A stretch of DNA of 64,000 nt. Source: Elusimicrobia bacterium GWA2_56_46. Its GTDB lineage: Bacteria; Elusimicrobiota; Elusimicrobia; Elusimicrobiales; UBA9959. Position 1 is the first letter of the stretch, and each line of letters starts with the position of its first letter. Below, one piece after another: positions 1 through 7,451 of this stretch. The DNA lies in NCBI GenBank assembly GCA_001799575.1, contig MGTT01000015.1, positions 1 to 64,000 of the forward strand, given 5' to 3'. Under the pieces are notes generated by a model. The model saw nothing but the letters and a program-made list of their open reading frames with translations, had not been told where the DNA came from and ran no database searches. A program made the translations under genes and the position numbers.

Positions 1-39
1 AAAGCCACAGGAGCAATACGCAGGATCACGGCAACAAAG

Positions 40-77
40 CGGACATTTCTAAATGCCGCTACTACCGGACATTTCTA
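40..77. repeat. Two direct copies of a 12-bp motif, possible remnant of an element end
   Basis: The motif CGGACATTTCTA occurs at 40-51 and again at 66-77, 26 bp apart. Similar GGACATTTCTA-type sequences are common near the ends of some insertion sequences, but no transposase is visible because the window begins here. This could be the truncated end of an element lying to the left, or chance. Confidence is low. Confidence 0.25.
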
Positions 78-98
78 TTTGCTTGCAACATAAAAACT

Positions 99-869
99 TC
101 ACTTTTTGCCGCAGACCAGGATCTGTTTCCGGCTCTCCCCGGTGAAAGGCCGGCGGTCGAAATCTCCGTATTTCTTCAGGATCTTCAGACCGTTATAGTG
201 CAATAAAGCGTCCAGCTCGGCCGGATAAAAGCAGCGCATATTCAGCTTCCTGGTTCCGGCGGCGCGGCGTCCGGCCTTGTAATGCCAGGTTATACGCGAG
301 GTCTGGGCCGCCCTGTCATAGGAATAGCGCTCATTCACAAGAATATCTTTTCCGGTGCGCGGATCCTTGTAGCTGCCTATCGGAAGCAGCTCTTCGGTGT
401 CGCGCACCAGGTAGCGGGGGTCGGGGTTAAAGACGTCGAACATGAACCGGCCGCCGGGGGCAAGATGTTTTTTAACCCCGGCGAATAATTTTTCAAGCGA
501 CACGCGGTCATGCAGGTGCTGCATGGAATTGAACGCGATAAAGATCAGTTTGAATCTGCCTTTCAGCCGAAGTTGTCGAGCGTCTGCACGGAGAAACTTC
601 ACTTTAACGTTTTCTTTGGCGGCTTTTTCCCGGGCCCGCGCCAGCATCGGGCCGGCTACGTCCAGCCCGGTTATCGCTATACCCGCCTTGGCCAGCGGGA
701 TGGTCAGGCGTCCTGTACCGCAAGCCAGTTCCAGCACAGGCCCGCGGGCCTTTTTGGCCGCGGCCAGATAAAAAGGCAGGTCTTCCGTCGGCACCATGCC
801 GCTGTCCAGGTCATAATGCTCCCCGTCCCAGTAAACCTCCGACCCATCCGGTATTCGATGTTGTGCCAT
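99..869 (-). CDS. Class I SAM-dependent methyltransferase
   Basis: A 256-residue Rossmann-fold methyltransferase. Motif I is visible as VLELACGTGRLTIPLA, followed by the acidic GLDVA strand end (motif II), the RADARQL segment, and LAPGGRFMFDVFNPD typical of the post-IV region. The C-terminal half (YDLDSG start, NERYSYD, MRCFYPAEL) resembles small-molecule methyltransferases of the UbiE/Tam group; the substrate cannot be named. I chose the ATG at 869 because GGAGGA lies about 9 nt upstream and the first residues MAQHRIPDG lead straight into the domain; the open frame further upstream is GC-rich noise running through an inverted repeat. It stands alone, with a non-coding stretch of about 230 bp upstream. 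Confidence 0.8.
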   Translation of the reverse strand: MAQHRIPDGSEVYWDGEHYDLDSGMVPTEDLPFYLAAAKKARGPVLELACGTGRLTIPLAKAGIAITGLDVAGPMLARAREKAAKENVKVKFLRADARQLRLKGRFKLIFIAFNSMQHLHDRVSLEKLFAGVKKHLAPGGRFMFDVFNPDPRYLVRDTEELLPIGSYKDPRTGKDILVNERYSYDRAAQTSRITWHYKAGRRAAGTRKLNMRCFYPAELDALLHYNGLKILKKYGDFDRRPFTGESRKQILVCGKK

Positions 870-956
870 GTCGCGTAATTTCCTCCTCCAATGTAGTGCG
901 TCGCAATATCCTAAAATTTGGAAAATGGCGGCAGGCTGCCCGTTCGGGGTCCTGCC

Positions 957-1035
957 AGCCATGGATACCCCCGGGCCTGCGGCCGGCCCGGCGACTTCGC
1001 GCCGGTTCCTCCTCGTCCCGAGGGTATCCATGGCT
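957..1035. repeat. Inverted repeat with 14-bp perfect arms
   Basis: The arm AGCCATGGATACCC at 957-970 is exactly complementary to 1022-1035, with a 51-bp GC-rich spacer that has further palindromic blocks (CCGGGCC/GGCCCGG). It lies in the gene-free stretch 870-1081 between the methyltransferase start and the next gene's terminator. It could be a small mobile palindromic element or a hairpin; there are no ORFs or known termini. Confidence 0.6.
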
Positions 1036-1081
1036 GTCACCCCTCCAACTATACCCCGCCGCCATCCTTCCTTAAAGGCCC

Positions 1082-1102
1082 AAAAGGAGGCTGGCTCCTT
1101 TT
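1082..1102 (-). terminator. Palindromic terminator-like hairpin after the nucleotidyltransferase gene
   Basis: A 21-bp near palindrome with AAAAGGAG and CTCCTTTT arms. On the minus strand it begins inside the stop codon of the nucleotidyltransferase gene and ends in four T residues, so it fits a short rho-independent terminator. It is one of five similar elements between 1 and 7 kb. Confidence 0.55.
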
Positions 1103-1604
1103 ACGTACTACGATCGCAACCGCGGCTTTTCTTTATTTCTTTGGTTTTCACCGGCGTCTCACCAAGGCCAATCAGGTCAAGGCCATCTTTTCCCCGCCCG
1201 GTCGCGCGTTTATTCGCTATTAAACATTCTTTTGAAAGGAACGGCGCGGGTTGATCGCCAAATACGCTCTGTGCCCGGCTTGCCCAGGCTTTTTCCCACG
1301 CAACCCCGGTTATATTCGTCATAAGATGTAAAGCATTCGGTTTAACGCCTATTTCAATCATGGTTTTTTCTTTGATTTCCGCGGGATCGACTTCAATACC
1401 GCCAAAGTCTTTCAGCGCGGCCGCAACTTTCTTCGCGTTTTCGGGTTTGGGATTTATAAGCAGGTCTATGTCTTCGGTGGCACGAAGATACCCATAATGC
1501 CCGACGGCATATGCCCCGACGATTATATATTCAACATGGTGTTTATTGAAAACAGCGATAAGATCTTCGTAATCATCCATGTGTTCATTGTTAAACGGCG
1601 TCAT
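1101..1604 (-). CDS. Nucleotidyltransferase (MNT/AbiEii-like), second gene of a HTH-NTase pair
   Basis: A 167-residue protein with a polymerase-beta-type nucleotidyltransferase core: VGAYAVGHYGYLRATEDIDLLI carries the glycine entry motif and the D-x-D metal ligands (residues about 30-50). The rest, including LSKECLIANKRATGRGKDGLDL, matches the helical end of DUF6036/AbiEii-type NTases. Many such proteins are toxins or modifying enzymes of two-gene defence or toxin-antitoxin loci. The start overlaps the end of the upstream HTH gene by 14 bp, implying translational coupling. The C-terminus beyond GLGETP is basic and unconserved. Its target is not inferable. Confidence 0.65.
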   Translation of the reverse strand: MTPFNNEHMDDYEDLIAVFNKHHVEYIIVGAYAVGHYGYLRATEDIDLLINPKPENAKKVAAALKDFGGIEVDPAEIKEKTMIEIGVKPNALHLMTNITGVAWEKAWASRAQSVFGDQPAPFLSKECLIANKRATGRGKDGLDLIGLGETPVKTKEIKKSRGCDRST

Positions 1605-2163
1605 GGGTTATCCTTATATGCCGGCAATCAACATGTTCCGATCGCGGATTGTCTGGGTTTAATAAAATCAGGCGCCGGGAAAGTTCCCGCATTCGATTAA
1701 TCCGTTCTTTTGGAGACAACATCAGACACCCTGCCCGGTACTCCGCCGATTCTTCCGCTTCATTCGGGGGGAAAGGTTTGATCGTTGCAACGAAACCGGA
1801 TTTACTTGTGTATACTTTCCTGCCGGCGGATAAGGTCGGTTGATAAAAACGCTGAAATCGTACGACCTCCGTTGGAGTAAATTCTTTTTCCTTTCCCCGG
1901 ATATCCGCGGCAAAAATAGTAAACGCCTCCGCTAACGCTTCGCCTCGCGTTCCGATTCTATATTCAGACTGGCCTCCAACTTTGCCCCGCGGCGGGGATA
2001 CTTTAATCCAAAGGTTTTTGCATAAAAATTTCAGCGCCCGATCCACCTGGGCGGGGTTCAGGTTCAGCAAAGTTTGAATCTCGCCGAAGCGAAGCCCCCC
2101 GCGCTGGTATAAGGTCAGCAGGATCCGTAAAGGATTTCTGCGATTTAGCAGTTCAATGATCAT
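1591..2163 (-). CDS. Winged-helix transcriptional regulator paired with the nucleotidyltransferase
   Basis: A 190-residue protein with a winged-helix DNA-binding domain in the first 80 residues (NPLRILLTLYQRGGLRFGEI, then LNLNPAQVDRALKFL as the recognition helix and a basic wing). The C-terminal 100 residues are not recognised. The ATG at 2163 is preferred over the longer frame because an ideal sigma-70 promoter ends six bases upstream, which would make the mRNA leaderless. An inverted repeat in the promoter spacer suggests autoregulation. With the overlapping NTase this resembles AbiE-type or MNT-type two-gene systems in which the first gene is a DNA-binding antitoxin; that role is an inference. 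Confidence 0.6.
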   Translation of the reverse strand: MIIELLNRRNPLRILLTLYQRGGLRFGEIQTLLNLNPAQVDRALKFLCKNLWIKVSPPRGKVGGQSEYRIGTRGEALAEAFTIFAADIRGKEKEFTPTEVVRFQRFYQPTLSAGRKVYTSKSGFVATIKPFPPNEAEESAEYRAGCLMLSPKERINRMRELSRRLILLNPDNPRSEHVDCRHIRITHDAV

Positions 2164-2169
2164 GTTTAC

Positions 2170-2198
2170 AGTATACTTACAAAACGTAAGCGCGTCAA
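2170..2198 (-). promoter_or_regulatory. Sigma-70 promoter with an operator-like palindrome in the spacer
   Basis: On the minus strand: TTGACG at 2198-2193, a 17-bp spacer, and TATACT at 2175-2170. The spacer contains CTTAC-GTTTT-GTAAG, a 5-bp-arm inverted repeat (2176-2190) well placed to be bound by the encoded regulator. The initiator would fall at about the A of the ATG at 2163, so the transcript is predicted to be leaderless. Confidence 0.7.
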
Positions 2199-2249
2199 GG
2201 GTCATTCGGATCGAATCCGCAATTCCGCCAGCAGGGGCGCGTCCGAGCG

Positions 2250-2271
2250 AAAAGGTGCCAGGCACCTTTTT
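2250..2271 (-). terminator. Perfect palindromic hairpin downstream of the S41 protease gene
   Basis: The arms AAAAGGTGCC and GGCACCTTTT pair perfectly around a single base. On the minus strand the hairpin lies 33 bp after the protease stop codon and ends in TTTT. It is the most symmetric copy of the palindrome family found at 1082, 3709, 5147 and 6627. Confidence 0.6.
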
Positions 2272-2304
2272 GCACGCCCCCTGAGCCCCCCCGATAACAC
2301 GAGG

Positions 2305-3570
2305 TCACTTCTGTTTGAGAATATCTTTTAGCGCATATTGAAGGGCATCGCTGTTGGCGGGAACGCGGATTGTGGGCTCAATCCCGATTTTTTCAAGAAA
2401 CCGGCCGTCCCTCCTTTTCCAATATTTTCGTCCCATGTTAACTTCGGTCTGGCTGTTGGGAAGAATAACCGAACCAGAATCCCCGAAAGTCATCATTCCG
2501 GCGGTATTGTCGCCGACACGCCTGACATATGGATGCGACTCAAAGAACTGCACCATAGACTCGCAAGCCGAAACACAGGATTTATCGGTCAGAAGATATA
2601 TTGGCTTTTTCCATAAAAGAATTGGGTCAATCGGAGGCGGGGGTGGAAAGTTCCCGCCAACTCCGCTTCCCGGTTTGGAGGTTTCAAGATCCGCTATAGC
2701 CTGCCTGCACCTTTCCGCAACATAATCCGGCACGGGTTGGCCGTCCAGCAGTAATCGTTTCTCCTTAATTTTGTAGGAATTAGCGCTGATAGCGTGCGCT
2801 GCGGGGTCTTTATTGAATGCGAAAAAACCTACGGGATCGGGGAATTTTTGTCCATAAAACTGCTGCGCTATTTTTGCAGCGGTTCTGTCATCTCCACCGC
2901 CATTGCCGCGCAAATCAAAAATGACAGCCGGAGCCGTGTCTTTTATTTTTTGGAGTTCGGGCCAGAGCCCGGCCCATTTTTTATCCTCAGATGAGAGGAA
3001 TGAAGTTATAGCAACGATCGGCACTTCCTGCTCACCGGCATTTGCATGGCTTATTTCCCAGGGGAGTTCCCGCTGGGTCGCGACGTTGCCGCCGACCGAG
3101 CCATATTGCGGTTTTAAAGAGTAGCTATTGCATCTGGCGGAGTAGTGGTACACGCTGAAATGGTAATCGGGGACTTCCCATGCTATCTTTGCAAGCTGGT
3201 TGCAAAGAATGGTGGATGAAGACGGGCCGGCATTGTCAGCCAGCGCGTCAATTTTCGCTATAAGCCCGGCAAATGCGCCCTTGGGCAGGAAACTGCGACC
3301 TATATATGCGTTGTTGAGCGCATACTTGAGAATCGCCAGATCTTCCAGGACCTGCTCCTTACTGATGCCGGATCGGTCCGAAAAATCGTCACTATTTCTG
3401 AGCAACAAATCACGCGGACCAAAATTAGTTCCGGATTCAGTTACCGAAGGGCCTGCGGGCGGCCGCCTTCCCGATATGTCCTTTGTTTTTACACTACTGG
3501 GGTTGTCGAGTGCGTAACCATTACCGAAGAACAATATGCTTACCGCGATTGCCGGCAAGGACTTCCACAT
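2305..3570 (-). CDS. Secreted S41-family (C-terminal processing) peptidase-like protein
   Basis: A 421-residue protein with an N-terminal signal peptide (MWKSLPAIAVSILFFGNGYA). The S41 core is shown by AVIFDLRGNGGGDDRTAAKIA (the oxyanion-side strand of the tail-specific protease fold) and by KPIYLLTDKSCVSACESMVQF, where the serine of SACE is the expected nucleophile. GDNTAGMMTFGDSG fits the following conserved loop. No PDZ domain is evident, so it resembles non-PDZ S41 relatives rather than CtpA. I chose ATG 3570 because GAGGAG lies seven bases upstream; a GTG at 3585 is the alternative. Expected in the periplasm or outside the cell; substrate unknown. Confidence 0.75.
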   Translation of the reverse strand: MWKSLPAIAVSILFFGNGYALDNPSSVKTKDISGRRPPAGPSVTESGTNFGPRDLLLRNSDDFSDRSGISKEQVLEDLAILKYALNNAYIGRSFLPKGAFAGLIAKIDALADNAGPSSSTILCNQLAKIAWEVPDYHFSVYHYSARCNSYSLKPQYGSVGGNVATQRELPWEISHANAGEQEVPIVAITSFLSSEDKKWAGLWPELQKIKDTAPAVIFDLRGNGGGDDRTAAKIAQQFYGQKFPDPVGFFAFNKDPAAHAISANSYKIKEKRLLLDGQPVPDYVAERCRQAIADLETSKPGSGVGGNFPPPPPIDPILLWKKPIYLLTDKSCVSACESMVQFFESHPYVRRVGDNTAGMMTFGDSGSVILPNSQTEVNMGRKYWKRRDGRFLEKIGIEPTIRVPANSDALQYALKDILKQK

Positions 3571-3708
3571 ATTCTCGCTCCTCACTTCTCCCCGGGCGAA
3601 TGAGTATCCTGTCCTGTAAAGTATATCAAAAGACTGATATTCTCAGATCTCGGGGCGAATTCAATTCAGCGAAAAGTAAAGATTTATGGATTCCCGCTAA
3701 AGCACGCG

Positions 3709-3741
3709 AGCCTAAAAAGGAGCCAGCCTACTTTTTAGGCT
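3709..3741 (-). terminator. Hairpin overlapping the stop codon of the MFS gene
   Basis: Eleven-base arms AGCCTAAAAAG (3709-3719) and CTTTTTAGGCT (3731-3741) pair around an 11-base loop containing the GAGCCAGCCTA family core. It begins at the MFS stop codon on the minus strand and contains a T-run, so it probably terminates that transcript. Confidence 0.55.
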
Positions 3742-5014
3742 AGTCATTCTTAAACGCTCCTTTGTAATGGCGGGAGAGAAATGTTCTGGTCTCATCGGGG
3801 GTGGATTTGAAGAACTCTGAAAATAAGGGAACTGCAAAAAGTGCCGGGGAAAGAACGAACATCGCAACCCCGATAGCCGCCAAAGTGGGGATCAGGCCGA
3901 ATCGCGAAATCATGGGGCCCGCCAATGCAACTCCGAGGGGTGCGGCGATCATTCCTAAAAACTGGCGAATCGTCGTGATCCGCGAACGAAAATCATCCGG
4001 CACAGCCAGCGCCATGCTTGTACTCATCGGCACCTGGGCAATGGAGACTCCGAAGCCTATGATAAGCATCATGACTAACGGCAACGCCGCCGTTGGAACC
4101 CAACCCATGCCTCCAATTCCGATACCAACCAGGCAGAGACCGATGACCACTATTTTATCCGTGGCTATCCCTGAGCGCAACTTTCCGATCATCAGCGCTC
4201 CGATGATAGTGCCCAGACTGACACTGGACTCCAACGCCCCAAGGAACCAGGGCGGGAGATTCCTTTGCTGTTTAACCAGCACGGGCAGGATCACCCCGAT
4301 GGGTGAGAGCACAAAATTCATCGCCATGGAAACGATACTCAACCAAAGCAGCAGCCGGAGCCGGGTCAGAGTTCGTATACCGGCAGCGAGTTGGGATGCC
4401 CAGGATTTCAACCAGGAGGAATCCGGCATTCCTGAACCGATTGTCGGCAGCGTATTTGCCCGGATAAACGCCGTAGCGATTGCCGCGGCAAGGAAAGACA
4501 TTGCATCCAGCAGAAAGGCCCCCCCTACGCCAAACAGTGACACAATCAACCCACCTGCAATACCCCCGGCCACTCCGCCAGCGGCTGATATGGCCTGTGT
4601 TTGTTGCATCGCTTTTGGCAACTGATCAGGACTAACCAGCTGGGGGACGATGCTCGTGGAGACGGAGTTGAAGATGGCTCCACCAACGGCGAGAAAGACA
4701 TAGAACACGATCAATAAAGGAAGATTGAAGTAGTCAAGGAATACCATTGAGGCAATGGCGAGGGTAAAAACTCCACGCCAAATATCGCTGACCAGGACCA
4801 GTTTTTTGCGAGGGAAGCGATCTCCGATCGGACCTGCCAGAGGCGTCAGAATGATCTGAATAAACATGGCCGGCGCCAAAACCGCCGACATCTTGGCGGC
4901 GGACCCGGTCTTATCCAGGATCCACCAAGCCAGCGCGATATTGCTGCACGCATCTCCGATTACTGAAATCAGCTGACCGAACCGGAATAACCAAAAATCT
5001 CTTCCCAAAGCCAT
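3740..5014 (-). CDS. Major facilitator superfamily efflux transporter
   Basis: A 424-residue integral membrane protein with about twelve hydrophobic segments. Features include FRFGQLISVIGDACSNIALAWW at the N-terminus, the cytoplasmic loop GPIGDRFPRKKLVLVSD between helices 2 and 3 (the MFS GxxxDRxGRKK signature), and PDDFRSRITTIRQFLGMIAAPLG near helix 10. This pattern is typical of the MFS_3 (enterobactin/macrolide exporter-like) subgroup. Drug or siderophore export is plausible from family membership, but the substrate is not determinable. It is a single-gene unit ending in a palindromic terminator, with a 157-bp gap to the next gene upstream. Confidence 0.8.
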   Translation of the reverse strand: MALGRDFWLFRFGQLISVIGDACSNIALAWWILDKTGSAAKMSAVLAPAMFIQIILTPLAGPIGDRFPRKKLVLVSDIWRGVFTLAIASMVFLDYFNLPLLIVFYVFLAVGGAIFNSVSTSIVPQLVSPDQLPKAMQQTQAISAAGGVAGGIAGGLIVSLFGVGGAFLLDAMSFLAAAIATAFIRANTLPTIGSGMPDSSWLKSWASQLAAGIRTLTRLRLLLWLSIVSMAMNFVLSPIGVILPVLVKQQRNLPPWFLGALESSVSLGTIIGALMIGKLRSGIATDKIVVIGLCLVGIGIGGMGWVPTAALPLVMMLIIGFGVSIAQVPMSTSMALAVPDDFRSRITTIRQFLGMIAAPLGVALAGPMISRFGLIPTLAAIGVAMFVLSPALFAVPLFSEFFKSTPDETRTFLSRHYKGAFKND

Positions 5015-5146
5015 GTATCCCTCGCGTGGTTTGTTTTAAGGTTTTCAGAGGTAGCTGATGACAAGTATAGCCCCATCATGTTGCCTAACCCTTTGGTTAT
5101 TATGCAACAATAAGAGGCGAATGGTAAATTCCCTTTTCCCTGGAGC

Positions 5147-5168
5147 AAAAGGCGCCTGGCACCTTTTT
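5147..5168 (-). terminator. Palindromic terminator after the NCS2 permease gene
   Basis: A near-palindrome with AAAAGGCGCC and GGCACCTTTTT arms (one mismatch pair). On the minus strand it starts three bases after the permease stop codon, so it is positioned as its terminator. Another member of the same dispersed family. Confidence 0.55.
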
Positions 5169-5171
5169 GCA

Positions 5172-6596
5172 CTATCTCGACGACATTACAAAGGAAAGCA
5201 GAAAAGCCAGGCTCACCAGATACATCAGCGGGTGGATCCGGCCGAACTTGCGCTTGGCCATTTTTATGGCCGTGTAGGTTATAAAGCCGAACCCGATGCC
5301 GTAGCTGATATTGTAGGTGAGCGGGATGCCTATCATCGTAAGGAAAGCCGGCAGCGCCTCGTCGAAATTATCCCAGTCGATGTCGCGCACTATCCTCATC
5401 ATCAGCGAACCAACTATTATCAGCGCGCCCGCCGTAATGGGATAAACGAAATAATCGCCGGAACCCGGCGGGATCACGTCAGCCGGGGGCGTAAAGCCGC
5501 CGTTCACCAGCAGGGTGTAATGCGCGGAGTTCAGTACCCTGTGCCCGCCGCCTATCATCTGTATCACCGGCGCGAAAAAAGCGCAAAGGGCGAAGAGCAA
5601 TCCCGTCACCACCGCCGTAAGCCCGGTGCGTCCGCCTTCCGCCACGCCCGCGGCGGATTCCACGTAAGTGGTGATGGAACTGGCGCCGAAAAGCCCGCCC
5701 ACGGCGGCCGCGGCCGAGTCCACCATGAGTATTTTTTTGATATCCCTGACGCTGCCGTCCTTGTTGACAAAACCGGCCTGCTCGCCCACGGCCACCACGG
5801 TGCCCATGGTATCAAAGAAATCCGTCAGCATGATGGCGAAAACGGCGAACAGCAGCCCGGGCGCCAGCACCTGGGTTATGGCAAGCGACCCGTTAACGGT
5901 CTGGAACGGCGCCAGGAAAGTGGAAAAATCCGGCGCGCCGAAAAAGGACGCAGGCACCGCCGTGACGCCCAACAGGAAAGCCGCCCCGGCCGCCACCAGT
6001 ATGCCCCACAGGATGTCGCCTTTGACCTTCCGGCCCATGAAGACGGCGGTGGAAAAGAAGCCAGCCAGCGTCACCCACACATAGCTCTGCGAAAAATCCC
6101 CGAGCGCCACCAGCGTGACCGGGGCGGGGCGGATAATGCCGCCTTCGTTAAGACCGATCAGGGTGATGAACAGCCCTATCCCCACGCCGATGGCCCGCTT
6201 CAGGTTAAGCGGGATGGAATCCATGACGGCCTGGCGGAACCCCGTAACCACCAGCAGCAGTATGAGCAGGCCTTCTATGAAAATTACGGACATGCCTACC
6301 TGCCACGGCACGTTGGCCTGCCGGAAACCGATAACGGAGAAAGTCAGCACCGCGTTTATCCCCATCCCGGAGGCCAGCGCCAGCGGGCGGTTGGCTATGA
6401 GCCCCATAGCCGCGCACATCAGGGCGGCGCCCAGGGCCGTGGCCGTAACGGCCCCGGCGAACGGCACCCCGGCGGCTGAAAGGATCCCGGGGTTGACGAA
6501 GATAACGTACGCCATCGTCAGGAACGTGGCGGTGCCGGAGAGGAGCTCCGTTTTTAAGCTGGTCTGCCGTTCTTCGAACTTAAAAAATTCTTTCAT
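5172..6596 (-). CDS. NCS2-family nucleobase permease (guanine/hypoxanthine type)
   Basis: A 474-residue permease of the AzgA/PbuG branch of NCS2. The start MKEFFKFEERQTSLKTEL and the following GTATFLTMAYVIFVNPGIL are characteristic, as are GMGINAVLTFSV, ITLIGLNEGGII, the conserved FFDTMGTVVAVGEQAGF, and SSITTYVESAAGVAEGGRTG. The family imports adenine, guanine or hypoxanthine with protons. I chose ATG 6596, where the family's N-terminus begins; upstream frame has no family match. It may supply purines to the guaB-guaA salvage/synthesis genes in this window and, speculatively, to the ygeW-like module, but nothing here proves the substrate. Confidence 0.88.
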   Translation of the reverse strand: MKEFFKFEERQTSLKTELLSGTATFLTMAYVIFVNPGILSAAGVPFAGAVTATALGAALMCAAMGLIANRPLALASGMGINAVLTFSVIGFRQANVPWQVGMSVIFIEGLLILLLVVTGFRQAVMDSIPLNLKRAIGVGIGLFITLIGLNEGGIIRPAPVTLVALGDFSQSYVWVTLAGFFSTAVFMGRKVKGDILWGILVAAGAAFLLGVTAVPASFFGAPDFSTFLAPFQTVNGSLAITQVLAPGLLFAVFAIMLTDFFDTMGTVVAVGEQAGFVNKDGSVRDIKKILMVDSAAAAVGGLFGASSITTYVESAAGVAEGGRTGLTAVVTGLLFALCAFFAPVIQMIGGGHRVLNSAHYTLLVNGGFTPPADVIPPGSGDYFVYPITAGALIIVGSLMMRIVRDIDWDNFDEALPAFLTMIGIPLTYNISYGIGFGFITYTAIKMAKRKFGRIHPLMYLVSLAFLLSFVMSSR

Positions 6597-6626
6597 GCGG
6601 CCCTGGCTTCTGCGTCCCCGTAGTGG

Positions 6627-6649
6627 AAAAAGTAGCCAGCCTCCTTTTT
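6627..6649. repeat. Palindromic repeat of the AAAAGG...CCTTTT family
   Basis: AAAAAGTAGCC and the partly complementary GCCTCCTTTTT form an imperfect hairpin in the gap between the MurU-like gene and the permease start. It is 55 bp after the stop codon of the upstream gene on the minus strand and could terminate or attenuate transcription there. Confidence 0.4.
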
Positions 6650-6703
6650 GATGTTTAAAATTTGAAAAATGGCAGCCGCCGGCGTAAGGGACTCCACTTG
6701 ATA

Positions 6704-7444
6704 TTAAATTTTTATTCCGGTTTGGGCTGTGCGGCGGCGCAGGGCTTCCAGCTTTTCCAGGGTGCCGATATCGGTCCAGTAAGAGCCGTCCATACGGAAA
6801 CCTTTTATCTTCGCGCCGGCCCCGGCCAGACGCAGGTAGACGTCCATTATCGAAAACACGCCGGTCTCGGTCATCAGAGGGAAGATCTCCGGCGAAATAA
6901 CGTGTACGCCGCTGAAAGCCAGCCTGAGGGGCCCGTTCACCGGGGCGCCGGCCCATTCCAGGCCCTCTTTTGAAGCGTCGGATCGGCCCCTCAGATTCAG
7001 TTCCGGATCGAAAAGGAGCTGCCGGGACGAGGGCCGTTCTTTCACGGCCAGGGTCGCCAGAGCCCCGCTTTCCAGGTGCGCCTTATACATCGCCGCGAGA
7101 TCCAGCTCCGTAAAAATATCGCAGTTGTGAAGAAAGAACGGCTTCCCGTCATCGAAGAACCAGGCCGCTTTTTTCAGACCCCCGCCGGTCTCAAGCGGAA
7201 AGAAAGTTTCCCTGGAGATCTCCACTTTAAGGCCTTCGCGCTTTTTGTCTTCCAGAAAATTAGTGATTTTGTCCGCAAGGTAATGGGTATTGACTACGAC
7301 TTCGGTTACGCCGGCATGGGCCAGCCGTTCAAGCAGCACCTTAAGCAGAGGCACCCCCCCCACGTCCACAAGGGCCTTGGGGGTGGTATCGGTGAGCGGT
7401 CTAAGCCGCGCGCCGAGTCCCGCAGCCAGTATCATAGCTTTCAT
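6704..7444 (-). CDS. Sugar-1-phosphate nucleotidyltransferase, MurU-like
   Basis: A 246-residue nucleotidyltransferase. MKAMILAAGLGARLRPLTDTTPKAL contains the nucleotide-binding GLGxRLxPLT signature and the catalytic PK; HNCDIF is the metal-binding D; FSGVHVISPEIF and YWTDIGTLEKL are typical of NDP-sugar pyrophosphorylases. Length and the neighbouring kinase point to MurU (N-acetylmuramate-1-phosphate uridylyltransferase), which together with AmgK forms a peptidoglycan-recycling shortcut that bypasses the de novo MurNAc route. The gene starts seven bases after the kinase fusion stop, so the two are co-transcribed. GDP-mannose or other NDP-sugar synthesis is the alternative. Confidence 0.75.
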   Translation of the reverse strand: MKAMILAAGLGARLRPLTDTTPKALVDVGGVPLLKVLLERLAHAGVTEVVVNTHYLADKITNFLEDKKREGLKVEISRETFFPLETGGGLKKAAWFFDDGKPFFLHNCDIFTELDLAAMYKAHLESGALATLAVKERPSSRQLLFDPELNLRGRSDASKEGLEWAGAPVNGPLRLAFSGVHVISPEIFPLMTETGVFSIMDVYLRLAGAGAKIKGFRMDGSYWTDIGTLEKLEALRRRTAQTGIKI

Positions 7445-7451
7445 CGGTTCC

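Noticed and set aside
5058-6479. Plus-strand 473-residue open frame
   Set aside because: Antisense to the NCS2 permease, which has full family landmarks. The frame has arginine/glycine-rich composition typical of GC-rich shadow frames.
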